From Alteribacter lacisalsi (GTDB lineage: Bacteria; Bacillota; Bacilli; Bacillales; Salisediminibacteriaceae), in assembly GCF_003226345.1 (NCBI RefSeq), contig NZ_PDOF01000003.1, positions 1 to 64,000 of the forward strand: a stretch of 64,000 nt of DNA, written 5' to 3'. Below the pieces are notes generated by a model. The model made no database searches. It was not told where the DNA came from and saw only the letters and a program-made list of their open reading frames with translations. The translations under genes were made by a program, and so were the position numbers. Shown here in pieces: positions 51,948 to 62,707 of this stretch (position 1 is the stretch's first letter; the number at the start of each line of letters is the position of its first letter).

Positions 51948-53345
51948 TTAACCGATGGAACCTTCCATCTCGAACTTGATGAGACGGTTCATTTCAACGG
52001 CATACTCCATTGGAAGTTCTTTTGTGAACGGCTCGATGAAGCCCATGACGATCATTTCCGTTGCTTCCTGCTCGGAAACTCCGCGGCTCATCAGATAGAA
52101 GAGCTGCTCTTCGGAAACTTTCGATACAGTCGCTTCGTGCTCAAGCGTAATATCATTGTTGAGGATTTCGTTGTAAGGAATCGTATCTGAAGTGGACTCG
52201 TTATCCATGATGAGCGTATCACACTCGATCTTGGATTTTGATCCTTCAGATTTACGTCCGAAGTGACAGATGCCGCGATACGTTACTTTACCACCCTGCT
52301 TGGAGATGGATTTGGAAACGATCGTGGAGGAGCAGTCCGGTGCCAAGTGGTGAACTTTAGCTCCTGCATCCTGGTGCTGTCCCTTTCCTGCAATCGCAAT
52401 GGAAAGGATGTTTCCGCGTGCTCCGCGGCCTTTCATGACAACTGCCGGATATTTCATCGTCAGCTTGGAACCGATGTTGCCGTCAACCCATTCCATGTTG
52501 GCACCTTCTTCAGCCACCGCACGCTTCGTTACGAGGTTGAATACGTTTGGCGCCCAGTTCTGGATCGTTGTATAACGGCAGTACGCGTTCTTCTTAACGA
52601 TAATTTCAACAACTGCACTGTGAAGGGAGTTCGTCGTGTAAACCGGAGCCGTACAGCCTTCCACGTAGTGGACAGAGCTGTCTTCATCGGCAATGATCAG
52701 AGTACGCTCGAACTGGCCCATGTTCTCGGAGTTGATACGGAAGTAAGCCTGAAGAGGCGTATCCACTTTAATTCCTTTTGGTACATAGATGAAAGAGCCT
52801 CCGGACCATACGGCAGAGTTCAGCGCCGCAAACTTGTTGTCTGATGGCGGAATCACTTTACCGAAGTGCTTGCGGAAGATTTCCTCATCTTCTTTCAGAG
52901 CGGTGTCCGTATCTTTAAACAGGATTCCCTGTTCTGTGAGTTCTTCTTTCATGTTGTGATAAACAACTTCGGATTCGTACTGCGCGGATACACCGGCAAG
53001 GTATTTCTGCTCTGCTTCCGGAATTCCGAGTTTGTCAAATGTGTTCTTAATTTCCTCAGGTACTTCATCCCATGAGCGCTCGGACTTTTCGGACGGTTTT
53101 ACGTAATACGTAATTTCGTCAAAGTTAAGCTCGCTCAGGTCGCCGCCCCACTGAGGCATCGGCATTTTATAAAACTGTTCAAGAGACTTCAGACGGAAAT
53201 CAAGCATCCACTGAGGCTCAGCTTTCATACGGGAAATTTCCTCTACGATCTCTTTTGTCAGACCGCGCTTCGAACGGAAGATCGATACGTCTTTATCGGA
53301 AAAACCATATTGATATTCTCCGATTTCAGGCATTTTCTTAGCCAT
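51948..53345 (-). CDS. sufB: Fe-S cluster assembly scaffold SufB
   Basis: A 465-aa SufB: beta-helix core with C-terminal [24 protein letters not shown] and [20 protein letters not shown]. The conserved Cys in IECDTL and the nearby His are implicated in cluster assembly. It forms the SufBC2D complex. GGGAGG precedes the ATG. It is separated from sufU by 444 bp with two repeats, unlike the tight spacing elsewhere in the operon. Confidence 0.95.
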   Translation of the reverse strand: MAKKMPEIGEYQYGFSDKDVSIFRSKRGLTKEIVEEISRMKAEPQWMLDFRLKSLEQFYKMPMPQWGGDLSELNFDEITYYVKPSEKSERSWDEVPEEIKNTFDKLGIPEAEQKYLAGVSAQYESEVVYHNMKEELTEQGILFKDTDTALKEDEEIFRKHFGKVIPPSDNKFAALNSAVWSGGSFIYVPKGIKVDTPLQAYFRINSENMGQFERTLIIADEDSSVHYVEGCTAPVYTTNSLHSAVVEIIVKKNAYCRYTTIQNWAPNVFNLVTKRAVAEEGANMEWVDGNIGSKLTMKYPAVVMKGRGARGNILSIAIAGKGQHQDAGAKVHHLAPDCSSTIVSKSISKQGGKVTYRGICHFGRKSEGSKSKIECDTLIMDNESTSDTIPYNEILNNDITLEHEATVSKVSEEQLFYLMSRGVSEQEATEMIVMGFIEPFTKELPMEYAVEMNRLIKFEMEGSIG

Positions 53346-53518
53346 CTAAAATTACCTCCCTTTTGATTCTGTAAAACAGACCAGCTTCCTACATCCGACA
53401 CTTAATCCTTCAGTCATAAAGGGAAGCGTGCTTATGACCGGGTCTTTTGTTTCTATTTTACACGATATGATGCTGTGAGGCTACCCGGGCGAACTGATCC
53501 ACTTCACTGATAAGCTTC

Positions 53519-53598
53519 GTTGAACGTCCTTCGCTCGCTTTCCGCGGCGGTGCCGGCGAGCCTCCCACTGCCGCAGGAGTCTCACTGCTGCGTTCAAC
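53519..53598. repeat. GC-rich dispersed repeat, short palindrome-ended copy
   Basis: Ends GTTGAACG (53519-53526) and CGTTCAAC (53591-53598) are inverted repeats. Interior GCTCGCTTTCCGCGG and GCCGCAGGAGTCTCAC match the MITE core. Confidence 0.7.
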
Positions 53599-53620
53599 TG
53601 TGTCTATAATCAACTTGAAT

Positions 53621-53736
53621 CAGCTTCAGGCGGACGCTTTCCGCGGGCAAGGCCTCAGCCTCCTCTGGAAAAACACCCTGCGGGGTCTTCGACTCTTGCT
53701 TTTCCCGCTGGAGTCGCCGCCTTACGCCAGAAGCTG
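53621..53736. repeat. GC-rich dispersed repeat, free form, second copy in the suf gap
   Basis: Ends CAGCTTC (53621-53627) and GAAGCTG (53730-53736) are inverted. Interior CGCTTTCCGCGGGCA, CCTCAGCCTCCTC and CCTGCGGGGTCTTC match the MITE core in the same orientation. Confidence 0.78.
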
Positions 53737-53789
53737 AATTAAGCAGCAGGTTTGTTGGTAACTCAGTTTCCCGGACGGACAAAGCACGC

Positions 53790-56750
<2,961 letters not shown>

Positions 56751-56779
56751 ATTCTTTTCCTCCTCCTTAAAAACCGCTA

Positions 56780-57562
56780 TTATTCTTGCCCTACAGTCTC
56801 GTCTTCAATGCCCAGTTCTTCTTTAATCCAATCGTAACCCTGCTCTTCTAGCTTCTGTGCAAGCTCAGGTCCGCCGGATTTTACGATACGTCCCTGCATC
56901 ATCACGTGTACTTTGTCAGGTGTAATGTAGTTAAGCAGACGCTGGTAGTGGGTGATAATCAGGCAGCCGAAGTCCTCGCCGCGCATATCGTTAATTCCCT
57001 GTGCTACGACTTTAAGCGCGTCGATGTCAAGACCGGAGTCGATCTCGTCCAGAATCGCAATTTTCGGTTCAAGCATGAGAAGCTGAAGAATTTCGTTCCG
57101 CTTCTTCTCACCGCCGGAAAACCCTTCGTTCAGGTAACGATGCTGGAACGACTGGTCGATATCAAGCGTTCCCATTTTTTCATCCATTTTGCGGATGAAC
57201 TTCATCAGGGAAATCTCGTCGCCTTCTTCACGGCCGGAGTTGATCGCTGAACGGATAAAGTCTGCGTTTGTTACACCGCTGATTTCAGACGGATACTGCA
57301 TCGCAAGAAAAAGTCCGGCGCGGGCGCGCTCGTCAACTTCCATTTCAAACAGGTCTTCTCCATTAAAAGAAGCTTTCCCGCTTGTTACTTCATATTTAGG
57401 ATGTCCCATTAAAGCAGAAGCAAGTGTGGATTTACCGGTACCGTTTGGTCCCATAATCGCGTGGATCTCGCCACCGTTCACTTCAATTCCGAATCCTTTC
57501 AAAATCTCTTTTTCTTCAATGGATACATGAAGATCTTCAACTTTTAAGTTTGGTGCAGTCAT
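56780..57562 (-). CDS. sufC: Fe-S cluster assembly ATPase SufC
   Basis: A 260-aa ABC-type ATPase. Walker A GPNGTGKST is near residues 38-46, signature LNEGFSGGEKKRNEI (about 141-155), and Walker B AILDEIDSGLD. It powers the SufBCD scaffold. The ATG at 57562 with GGAGG 9 nt upstream is used; the frame is open to 57613 without an SD. It is the first gene of sufCDSUB. Confidence 0.95.
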   Translation of the reverse strand: MTAPNLKVEDLHVSIEEKEILKGFGIEVNGGEIHAIMGPNGTGKSTLASALMGHPKYEVTSGKASFNGEDLFEMEVDERARAGLFLAMQYPSEISGVTNADFIRSAINSGREEGDEISLMKFIRKMDEKMGTLDIDQSFQHRYLNEGFSGGEKKRNEILQLLMLEPKIAILDEIDSGLDIDALKVVAQGINDMRGEDFGCLIITHYQRLLNYITPDKVHVMMQGRIVKSGGPELAQKLEEQGYDWIKEELGIEDETVGQE

Positions 57563-57673
57563 GTGCTCTAACCTCCATTTATTTTTTTCATGGTCGGCGC
57601 TTTTGCGCACCATGGACGGATGAACGTGGTTAAGAATACAGTTAACCCATTCTCAGTTTATTCTCATTACAAT

Positions 57674-57700
57674 ATTATATCAAATGCAATGTGAGTTCAA
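57674..57700 (-). promoter_or_regulatory. suf operon promoter (extended -10)
   Basis: Minus strand: TGATATAAT (extended -10, TATAAT at 57679-57674), with TTGAAC at 57700-57695. Spacing is 15 bp, or 17 bp to an overlapping TAATAT. The leader is about 110 nt. Confidence 0.6.
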
Positions 57701-57825
57701 GGGCAAACGACACCCTGTCCTTTATTCAAACATATTTCCGTCTCATTCATCAAATCAGACACAGCTTTATGTATTTTTCCATCGAATTAACGGTTCATAC
57801 GATTTCACTATGACACAAAAAGATA

Positions 57826-57868
57826 CCGGCATGCCTTCAGGCATACCGGTCTTTAATTAAACAGTTAT
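57826..57868 (-). terminator. Terminator after the 56-aa gene
   Basis: Minus-strand stem ACCGGTATGCC / TGAA / GGCATGCCGGT is followed by ATCTTTTTG. Confidence 0.88.
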
Positions 57869-57892
57869 GTTTTTTGCTATGGTAATTTATGT

Positions 57893-58063
57893 TCAGGTGT
57901 TCAGCTGACCAAGATGTTCTCTAACGAATTTGTTGCTCGCCTTGTGATCCTGCTCACGCTTGAGTTCCACCTTCATGACATTATCAAGGTTACTCCCGTA
58001 TTCCGCGTAGCTCATTCCGTGTGCCTGCTGCATTCCTTTTTCCATCTCGCTCGTGTGATTCAT
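57893..58063 (-). CDS. Possible small 56-aa protein of unknown function
   Basis: A charged, Met/Gln/His-rich protein: N-terminus NHTSEMEKGMQQAHGMSYAE, then YGSNLDNVMKVELKREQDHK, and a C-terminus LGQLNT. It is mostly helical by eye, with no membrane segment or cysteine. A good terminator lies 25 nt after its stop, which supports a transcript. There is no strong SD before the ATG, so the start is uncertain. I do not recognise a family. Confidence 0.5.
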   Translation of the reverse strand: MNHTSEMEKGMQQAHGMSYAEYGSNLDNVMKVELKREQDHKASNKFVREHLGQLNT

Positions 58064-58323
58064 TTGAATCTGATGGATAACAAATCAACCCTTTCAAATT
58101 TTTTGGTCAAAAGATCTGACAAGTTTACCCTTCCACCTTTTGGAATCGGTTAAACTTGTTTTTATATGATCTTTTTGTTTGTGACCTTCTTAACATATTG
58201 TATTTTACCACGCCTCCGTTCGTGAACCAAAGAGGGTCAGAAGGGCTCTCGCCCTGAATTGACTGAAAATTCAACGTCACCTTCCCTCACCCCATGCAAA
58301 CCTTAAATAACCCTCGATTGCAC

Positions 58324-58366
58324 AAAAAAACACCGGATCTCACGATCTGAGTTCCAGTGTTTTACC
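58324..58366 (-). terminator. yurZ terminator
   Basis: Minus-strand stem AACACTGGAACTCA / GATCG / TGAGATCCGGTGTT is followed by TTTTTG. Confidence 0.88.
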
Positions 58367-58375
58367 ATCATTAGT

Positions 58376-58753
58376 TCAATGGGCCTGCTGATCAAGCTCG
58401 GTGAGGCACTGTTCCACAAGTGTAAACGCCTGGCTCATGGCAGCACCGCCCCCGAATGCACCGGTAACAGCTACGGCTTCAAGAATCTCTTCCTGAGAGC
58501 AGCCCTGATCAAGGCATCCTTTCGTATGATAAATAATACAGTATTCATCCTGGGCATAAATACCAATACCAAGTGCAATGAGCTGCTTCTCCTTTTTCGT
58601 GAGCGTCCCTTCACGGAAACACGCTTCTGTAAAGGCATCGTATTTATCAGCGATTTCCGGCATCTGCTCGTTAAATAGCCCGTGTCCAGCCTTATAGTCA
58701 TGCAAAGCCTGCTGAATCGGTGAAAGTGTCGGGTCTTGCTGCTGATGTTCCAT
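58376..58753 (-). CDS. yurZ: Carboxymuconolactone decarboxylase/AhpD-like protein YurZ
   Basis: A 125-aa helical protein of the CMD/AhpD superfamily. Residues CIIYHTKGC (around 72-80) hold the cysteine and histidine typical of the family's redox or decarboxylase site. CxxYH replaces the AhpD CxxC, so peroxidase activity is not assured. GAAGGAGAG precedes the ATG. It lies between the suf operon and met genes as in B. subtilis. Confidence 0.87.
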   Translation of the reverse strand: MEHQQQDPTLSPIQQALHDYKAGHGLFNEQMPEIADKYDAFTEACFREGTLTKKEKQLIALGIGIYAQDEYCIIYHTKGCLDQGCSQEEILEAVAVTGAFGGGAAMSQAFTLVEQCLTELDQQAH

Positions 58754-58845
58754 TGGTCATCTCTCCTTCTAGGTATTTCACACCGGTTAGTATCTGTAAC
58801 AGACCGGTGGTTTATGCCGGCAGATTCTCATTGATTAAAACAGTT

Positions 58846-59028
58846 GGCTCTGTTAAAGTCTGTTGTTGATTTCCGCTCACTGCCCTCCCTTTCCGCGGGC
58901 ACCGCTTCAGCCTCCTCGGGAGGATCGTCCTGCGGGGTCTTCAGCCGGTGCTGTTCCCGCAGGAGTGTCGCGCGCTCGCTTTAATCAAAAACGATAGAAA
59001 ATTATCAACATTAAGCTTTAACAGAGCC
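58846..59028. mobile_element. MITE-like element copy 4 (standard form) with perfect 8-bp target duplication
   Basis: A 183-bp element with terminal repeats GGCTCTGTTAAAG (58846-58858) and CTTTAACAGAGCC (59016-59028). It is flanked by AAACAGTT (58838-58845 and 59029-59036). It is inserted at the end of the metQ terminator T tract. Confidence 0.9.
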
Positions 59029-59033
59029 AAACA

Positions 59034-59071
59034 GTTAAAAAACGCCCTCCTGTTATAAGGAGAGCGTTTTG
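59034..59071 (-). terminator. metQ terminator
   Basis: Minus-strand stem AAAACGCTCTCCT / TATAAC / AGGAGGGCGTTTT is followed by TTAAC. A MITE abuts the 3' side. Confidence 0.88.
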
Positions 59072-59083
59072 GGAATTACGTTA

Positions 59084-59929
59084 TTATTCACCTGCCGGCA
59101 CAACTGCACCGTTGTATTCTTCTTCAATAAAGTCTCTGACTTCTTCTGAACGGAGGATTTCAACTAGCGTCTGAATCTGCTCGTTATCTTCGTCACCGCT
59201 TCGGACCGTAATAATGTTCACATACGGGTTATCCAGGTCGGACGTCTCGATGGCGATGGAATCTTCATTCGGATCAAGATTAGCTTCGAGTGCGAAGTTG
59301 GAGTTAATCAGTACAGCATCTCCTTCTCCGTTTTCATATGCAGTCGGAAGGAGAGCAGCTTCATAATCAGGCTGGAAGTCGAGATTCTTCGGGTTGTCCA
59401 CAATATCATCCAGAGTGGCTTCTGTGCCTGCACCGTCTTCAAGGGTAATAACCCCTTCCTCTTCAAGCATGAGAAGAATACGGCCGTGGTCAGACGGGGC
59501 ATCACTCATCAAAACTTCGGCGCCGTCAGGAAGTTCTTCTAAAGAGCCATACTCCTGGCTGTAAACGCCGATCGGTTCGATGTGCACGCCGCCTGCGTTT
59601 ACGAAGTCATAATCTTCATTAGAAGCCATCTGATCTTCAAGATAAGGGACATGCTGGAAGTAGTTTGCATCAAGTTCACCTGCTGCGAGTGCACGGTTTG
59701 GCATCACGTAGTCGTTAAACACTTCAATCTGCAGGTCAATGCCTTCTTCTTCAAGAAGTGGCGCGGCGAAATCCAGGATTTCCGAGTGGGGAATGTTTGT
59801 GGCACCTACAACAAGGGTGCTGTTGTCTCCTTCTCCTTCTGCCCCTCCGTTGTCTCCGTTACCGCCACCACAGGCAGCCAGAATTCCTGCTGAAAGAGCA
59901 AATGCTGAAAAAGTGAATGTTTTTTTCAT
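59084..59929 (-). CDS. metQ: Methionine-binding lipoprotein MetQ (NLPA family)
   Basis: A 281-aa lipoprotein: signal peptide ending in lipobox ILAAC (Cys20), an acidic Gly/Glu/Asn linker, and an NLPA domain (VGATNIPHSEILDFAAPLL; YFQHVPYLED). It binds methionine outside the cell and feeds the MetNI permease. AAGGAG precedes the ATG. A 330-bp gap with a repeat separates it from metI, longer than usual. Confidence 0.93.
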   Translation of the reverse strand: MKKTFTFSAFALSAGILAACGGGNGDNGGAEGEGDNSTLVVGATNIPHSEILDFAAPLLEEEGIDLQIEVFNDYVMPNRALAAGELDANYFQHVPYLEDQMASNEDYDFVNAGGVHIEPIGVYSQEYGSLEELPDGAEVLMSDAPSDHGRILLMLEEEGVITLEDGAGTEATLDDIVDNPKNLDFQPDYEAALLPTAYENGEGDAVLINSNFALEANLDPNEDSIAIETSDLDNPYVNIITVRSGDEDNEQIQTLVEILRSEEVRDFIEEEYNGAVVPAGE

Positions 59930-59989
59930 CGTTAATCAAACTCCTTTTTTTAATGCTGTGTTCGGATCGAATGTTGCCTTCATCAAAAT

Positions 59990-60160
59990 GAATGATGGAG
60001 CGGAAGGCGGCGACTCCAGCGGCGAGCGTTTGCTTCACGAATAAGCTGCGAGTTGCTTCGACGCAGATCGCTCCAAAGGTATGCTTGCAGAGGAAGAAGC
60101 AGGAATTTTCCCAAGGAGGCTGAGGCGTTACCCGCGGAAAGCTTCCGCCTGAAGCGCAAT
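59990..60160. repeat. GC-rich dispersed repeat, long free form, between metI and metQ
   Basis: Ends GAGCGGAAGGCGGCGACTCC and CGCGGAAAGCTTCCGCCTG are inverse-related. The interior carries CTGCGAGTTGCTTCGACGCAG and AGAGGAAGAAGCA, the same extra arm as in MITE copy 1 but inverted. It lacks GGCTCTG terminal repeats. Confidence 0.8.
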
Positions 60161-60259
60161 AAAACAACAATCTTTCCGAATACAGCTTTTTGAAATTAAT
60201 TATCAGGTTGTTTTTGAACAAATTGCCGCTGGTCTGCAGCGGATTACCCGCACCCAGAC

Positions 60260-60928
60260 TTAACGCTTGTCCAACACACGGGTGAGCTGGTCACCGACGA
60301 TTTGAACGATAAATACGACAATCAGAATGGCAATCGTCGCAGCGAGGGTCACGTCATCGTTGTAACGCTGAAAACCTTCACGGTAGGCAAAGTCACCCAG
60401 ACCGCCTGCTCCAATTACACCGGCCATCGCCGTATAACTGATAAGGGCAATTGCTGTAACGGTAATCCCTGATATAAGAGCTGGCATGGATTCTGGGAGC
60501 AGCACTTTGAAAATAATCTGGCTGTGTGTCGCCCCCATTGATCGGGAAGCTTCAATAACACCTTTGTCCACTTCCCTGAGCCCGATTTCCACCATCCGTG
60601 CATAAAATGGAGCAGCGCCAAAAATAAGTGCAGGAAGAGCCGCTGAAGGGCCTAGCATCGTCCCGATCAGGGCGGTAGTAAACGGTATAAGCAATACAAG
60701 CAGGATGATAAATGGGATAGAACGGAACAGGTTTACAAACCCTGCAGTTACCACGTTTACCGGTTTATTCTCCCAAAGATTATTTTTTGCTGTCAGAAAG
60801 AGAACAAGACCGAGCGCAACACCGATAATAAAGGTGAAAAACACCGAAACAGCTGACATATAAATTGTCTCCATAGTGGCATCCCACAGCCGGTCCCAGT
60901 TCACGTTAGGAAACATCTGTTCAATCAC
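60260..60928 (-). CDS. metI: Methionine ABC transporter permease MetI (MetP)
   Basis: A 222-aa permease with five membrane helices and the EAA coupling loop (EASRSMGATHSQIIFKVLLP region, about residues 130-149). It pairs with MetN. The start is GTG at 60928, overlapping metN by 8 bp, with GGAGGTGA upstream. Confidence 0.94.
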   Translation of the reverse strand: MIEQMFPNVNWDRLWDATMETIYMSAVSVFFTFIIGVALGLVLFLTAKNNLWENKPVNVVTAGFVNLFRSIPFIILLVLLIPFTTALIGTMLGPSAALPALIFGAAPFYARMVEIGLREVDKGVIEASRSMGATHSQIIFKVLLPESMPALISGITVTAIALISYTAMAGVIGAGGLGDFAYREGFQRYNDDVTLAATIAILIVVFIVQIVGDQLTRVLDKR

Positions 60929-61946
60929 TGTGGATCACCTCCACTTCAACATGCTGTTCTTTAATGTAGGCAACAGCTCTGTCCATTTCTTCTTCATTAC
61001 CGTCAAGGCCGATAAACAAAGAACCGTATGACCCGTTTTGGGTGGTCGATATTTTTCCTTGAAGAATATTTACGTTTACGTCAAATCTGCGGATGACATC
61101 GGTAATCACATGTTTTTTGGCATCACTGCCTGTAAACGTAAGCTGCAGTACCCGGCCAATTCCTTCTTCCCCGAAAAGATGAGCCAGAGCCTGCTCTGTT
61201 TCTTCAGGTTCGGTTACCTGCTTGACGAATTCCTTTGTCATCTCCTCGCGTGGATGACTGAATACATCAAGTACATGTCCTTCTTCCACAACCTTTCCCT
61301 GCTCCATGACGGCCACACGGTGGCAGATCTTTCGAATCACGTGCATTTCATGTGTAATCAGAACAATTGTCAGTCCCAGCTTATTATTAATATCCACGAG
61401 CAGATCCAGAATCGAGTCAGTCGTCTTAGGGTCGAGCGCTGACGTCGCCTCGTCACACAACAGAACGTCCGGGTTGTTTGCCAGTGCTCTCGCAATTCCG
61501 ACACGCTGCTTCTGACCACCGCTCAGCTGTGATGGATAGGAGCCACCGCGGCCTTCGAGACCAACGAGCCGGATCAGTTCCTCCACCCGGGCTTTTCTTT
61601 TCTGCTTCGGTACACCTGCAATTTCGAGTGGAAAAGCAATATTGTCTCTGACCGTACGGGACCAGAGAAGATTAAAGTGCTGAAAGATCATGCCGATCCC
61701 CTGGCGGGCAAGACGAAGCTCGCTTTTAGAGAGATCACCCATATCTTTCTCGTCAATCGATACATGGCCTGATGTGGGCCTCTCCAGCATATTCAGCATC
61801 CGGATCAGCGTACTTTTTCCGGCACCGCTGTATCCGATTACGCCGAAAATCTCGCCTTTATCGATCGTCAGTTTTACATTGTCAACGGCTGTGACCTGAC
61901 CATCTCTGGTCTGAAACAGCTTTTGAAGATTATCAAGACGAATCAT
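60921..61946 (-). CDS. metN: Methionine ABC transporter ATP-binding protein MetN
   Basis: A 341-aa ATPase: Walker A GYSGAGKST (about residues 38-46), signature LSGGQKQRV, Walker B LLCDEATSALD. The C-terminal NIL domain (about residues 265-341) senses methionine in homologues. The ATG at 61946 with GGAGG 7 nt upstream is used, rather than the ATG at 61964. It is the first gene of metNIQ, directly behind the SAM riboswitch. Confidence 0.95.
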   Translation of the reverse strand: MIRLDNLQKLFQTRDGQVTAVDNVKLTIDKGEIFGVIGYSGAGKSTLIRMLNMLERPTSGHVSIDEKDMGDLSKSELRLARQGIGMIFQHFNLLWSRTVRDNIAFPLEIAGVPKQKRKARVEELIRLVGLEGRGGSYPSQLSGGQKQRVGIARALANNPDVLLCDEATSALDPKTTDSILDLLVDINNKLGLTIVLITHEMHVIRKICHRVAVMEQGKVVEEGHVLDVFSHPREEMTKEFVKQVTEPEETEQALAHLFGEEGIGRVLQLTFTGSDAKKHVITDVIRRFDVNVNILQGKISTTQNGSYGSLFIGLDGNEEEMDRAVAYIKEQHVEVEVIHSD

Positions 61947-62046
61947 CGTTAAGCCTCCATTCAAGAGGGATTAGTAAATAAAGTAATAATGACCGTACAG
62001 ATAGTATGTGTAAGTGATTGTGCTCCAATGAACATACTCAGACCAA

Positions 62047-62216
62047 ATAAAAAAACCTTTCTGCCCGTTTTTGAAAGCAGAAAGGTTTGCATTTTGAAGA
62101 AACCTCCCTCATCTTCCAAAGCCTAAGCTTTGCAGGATTTGGCACCTTCTGACTTACACAGTCAGCGGTTGCCGGGTTTCATCGGGCCAGTCCCTCCACC
62201 ACTCTCGATAAGAGTT
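62047..62216 (-). promoter_or_regulatory. SAM-I riboswitch (S box) with terminator
   Basis: Minus-strand S-box core: CTCTTATCGAGAGTGGTGGA (62214-62195), GGGACTGGCCCGATGAAACC, CGGCAACC, then CAGAAGGTGCCAAATCCTGC and a closing GATGAGGGAGG. A terminator (AAACCTTTCTGC / GCAGAAAGGTTTTTTT, 62088-62050) follows. S-adenosylmethionine should switch off metNIQ. Confidence 0.95.
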
Positions 62217-62269
62217 TTATAAAATTAAGTCTGTCCGGTCATTATCACTTTACCGTAACACTGTAATGA

Positions 62270-62299
62270 ATAGTAGCATGCCGTGTTTAAAGGTGTCAA
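62270..62299 (-). promoter_or_regulatory. metNIQ promoter
   Basis: Minus strand: -35 TTGACA (62299-62294), 18-bp spacer, -10 TACTAT (62275-62270). It is about 50 bp before the riboswitch. Confidence 0.75.
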
Positions 62300-62304
62300 C
62301 AGAT

Positions 62305-62649
62305 TTAACTGCTTTTCAAATCCTTGCTCAGATACCATAGAGACTCCAGAAGCAAAAGATGCCTGAGCCTCCCTGTTACAGTAAGTTCTCCTCTTTTACG
62401 CAGTGACAGCAGAAAATCGTCTCCCCGGAAAAGAACAGCCATCGCCTCGTTCTCCCCGGAAATCGTTACTTCACTTTTTTCATTTTCGTAGGGTGAAATA
62501 GAAATCATTTCACCGTTTAATGACAAGAGCCACCGTTCCTCCTGGCAGATCAGACAGACGTCGAGTGTAGTTTCATCCAGCAGCCGCAGGAGGTTTTCTG
62601 TTTTCCTCATACGTTTAATTGATGATGTAAGAAGATATTTCACAATCAC
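62305..62649 (-). CDS. SCP2 sterol-binding-like small protein (YusD-like)
   Basis: A protein of about 114 aa. A helical start leads into WLLSLNGEMISISPYE, EVTISGENEAMAVLFRGDDF and LTVTGRLRHLLLLESLWYLS, the pattern of a single SCP2-like fold (lipid-binding sandwich). Several small Bacillus proteins of this type have unknown ligands. The start is uncertain: GTG at 62649 (used) or GTG at 62643; an ATG at 62661 overlaps the GAGG SD. It is close to metN, as is B. subtilis yusD. Confidence 0.6.
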   Translation of the reverse strand: MIVKYLLTSSIKRMRKTENLLRLLDETTLDVCLICQEERWLLSLNGEMISISPYENEKSEVTISGENEAMAVLFRGDDFLLSLRKRGELTVTGRLRHLLLLESLWYLSKDLKSS

Positions 62650-62707
62650 ACACCGCCTCATTAATCTATCCTGTTGTGTCTATTCGGGAGAAAAATGGAA
62701 ATACCTT

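Larger units (their letters stand above)
53346..53789. other. Repeat-filled gap between sufU and sufB
   Basis: No gene is supported. It holds two GC-rich repeat copies (53519-53598 and 53621-53736). A weak TAAAAT -10-like site on the minus strand near 53455 has no good -35. Whether sufB is read through from sufU or has its own promoter is unclear. Confidence 0.5.
57563..57892. other. suf upstream region
   Basis: It holds the suf promoter (57674-57700) and the terminator of the preceding small gene (57826-57866). No Fur, PerR or SufR-type palindrome could be assigned. Confidence 0.5.

Noticed and set aside
57914-58153. Plus-strand 79-codon frame (57914-58153)
   Set aside because: It overlaps the minus-strand 56-aa frame, has no SD, and the nearby terminator reads on the minus strand.
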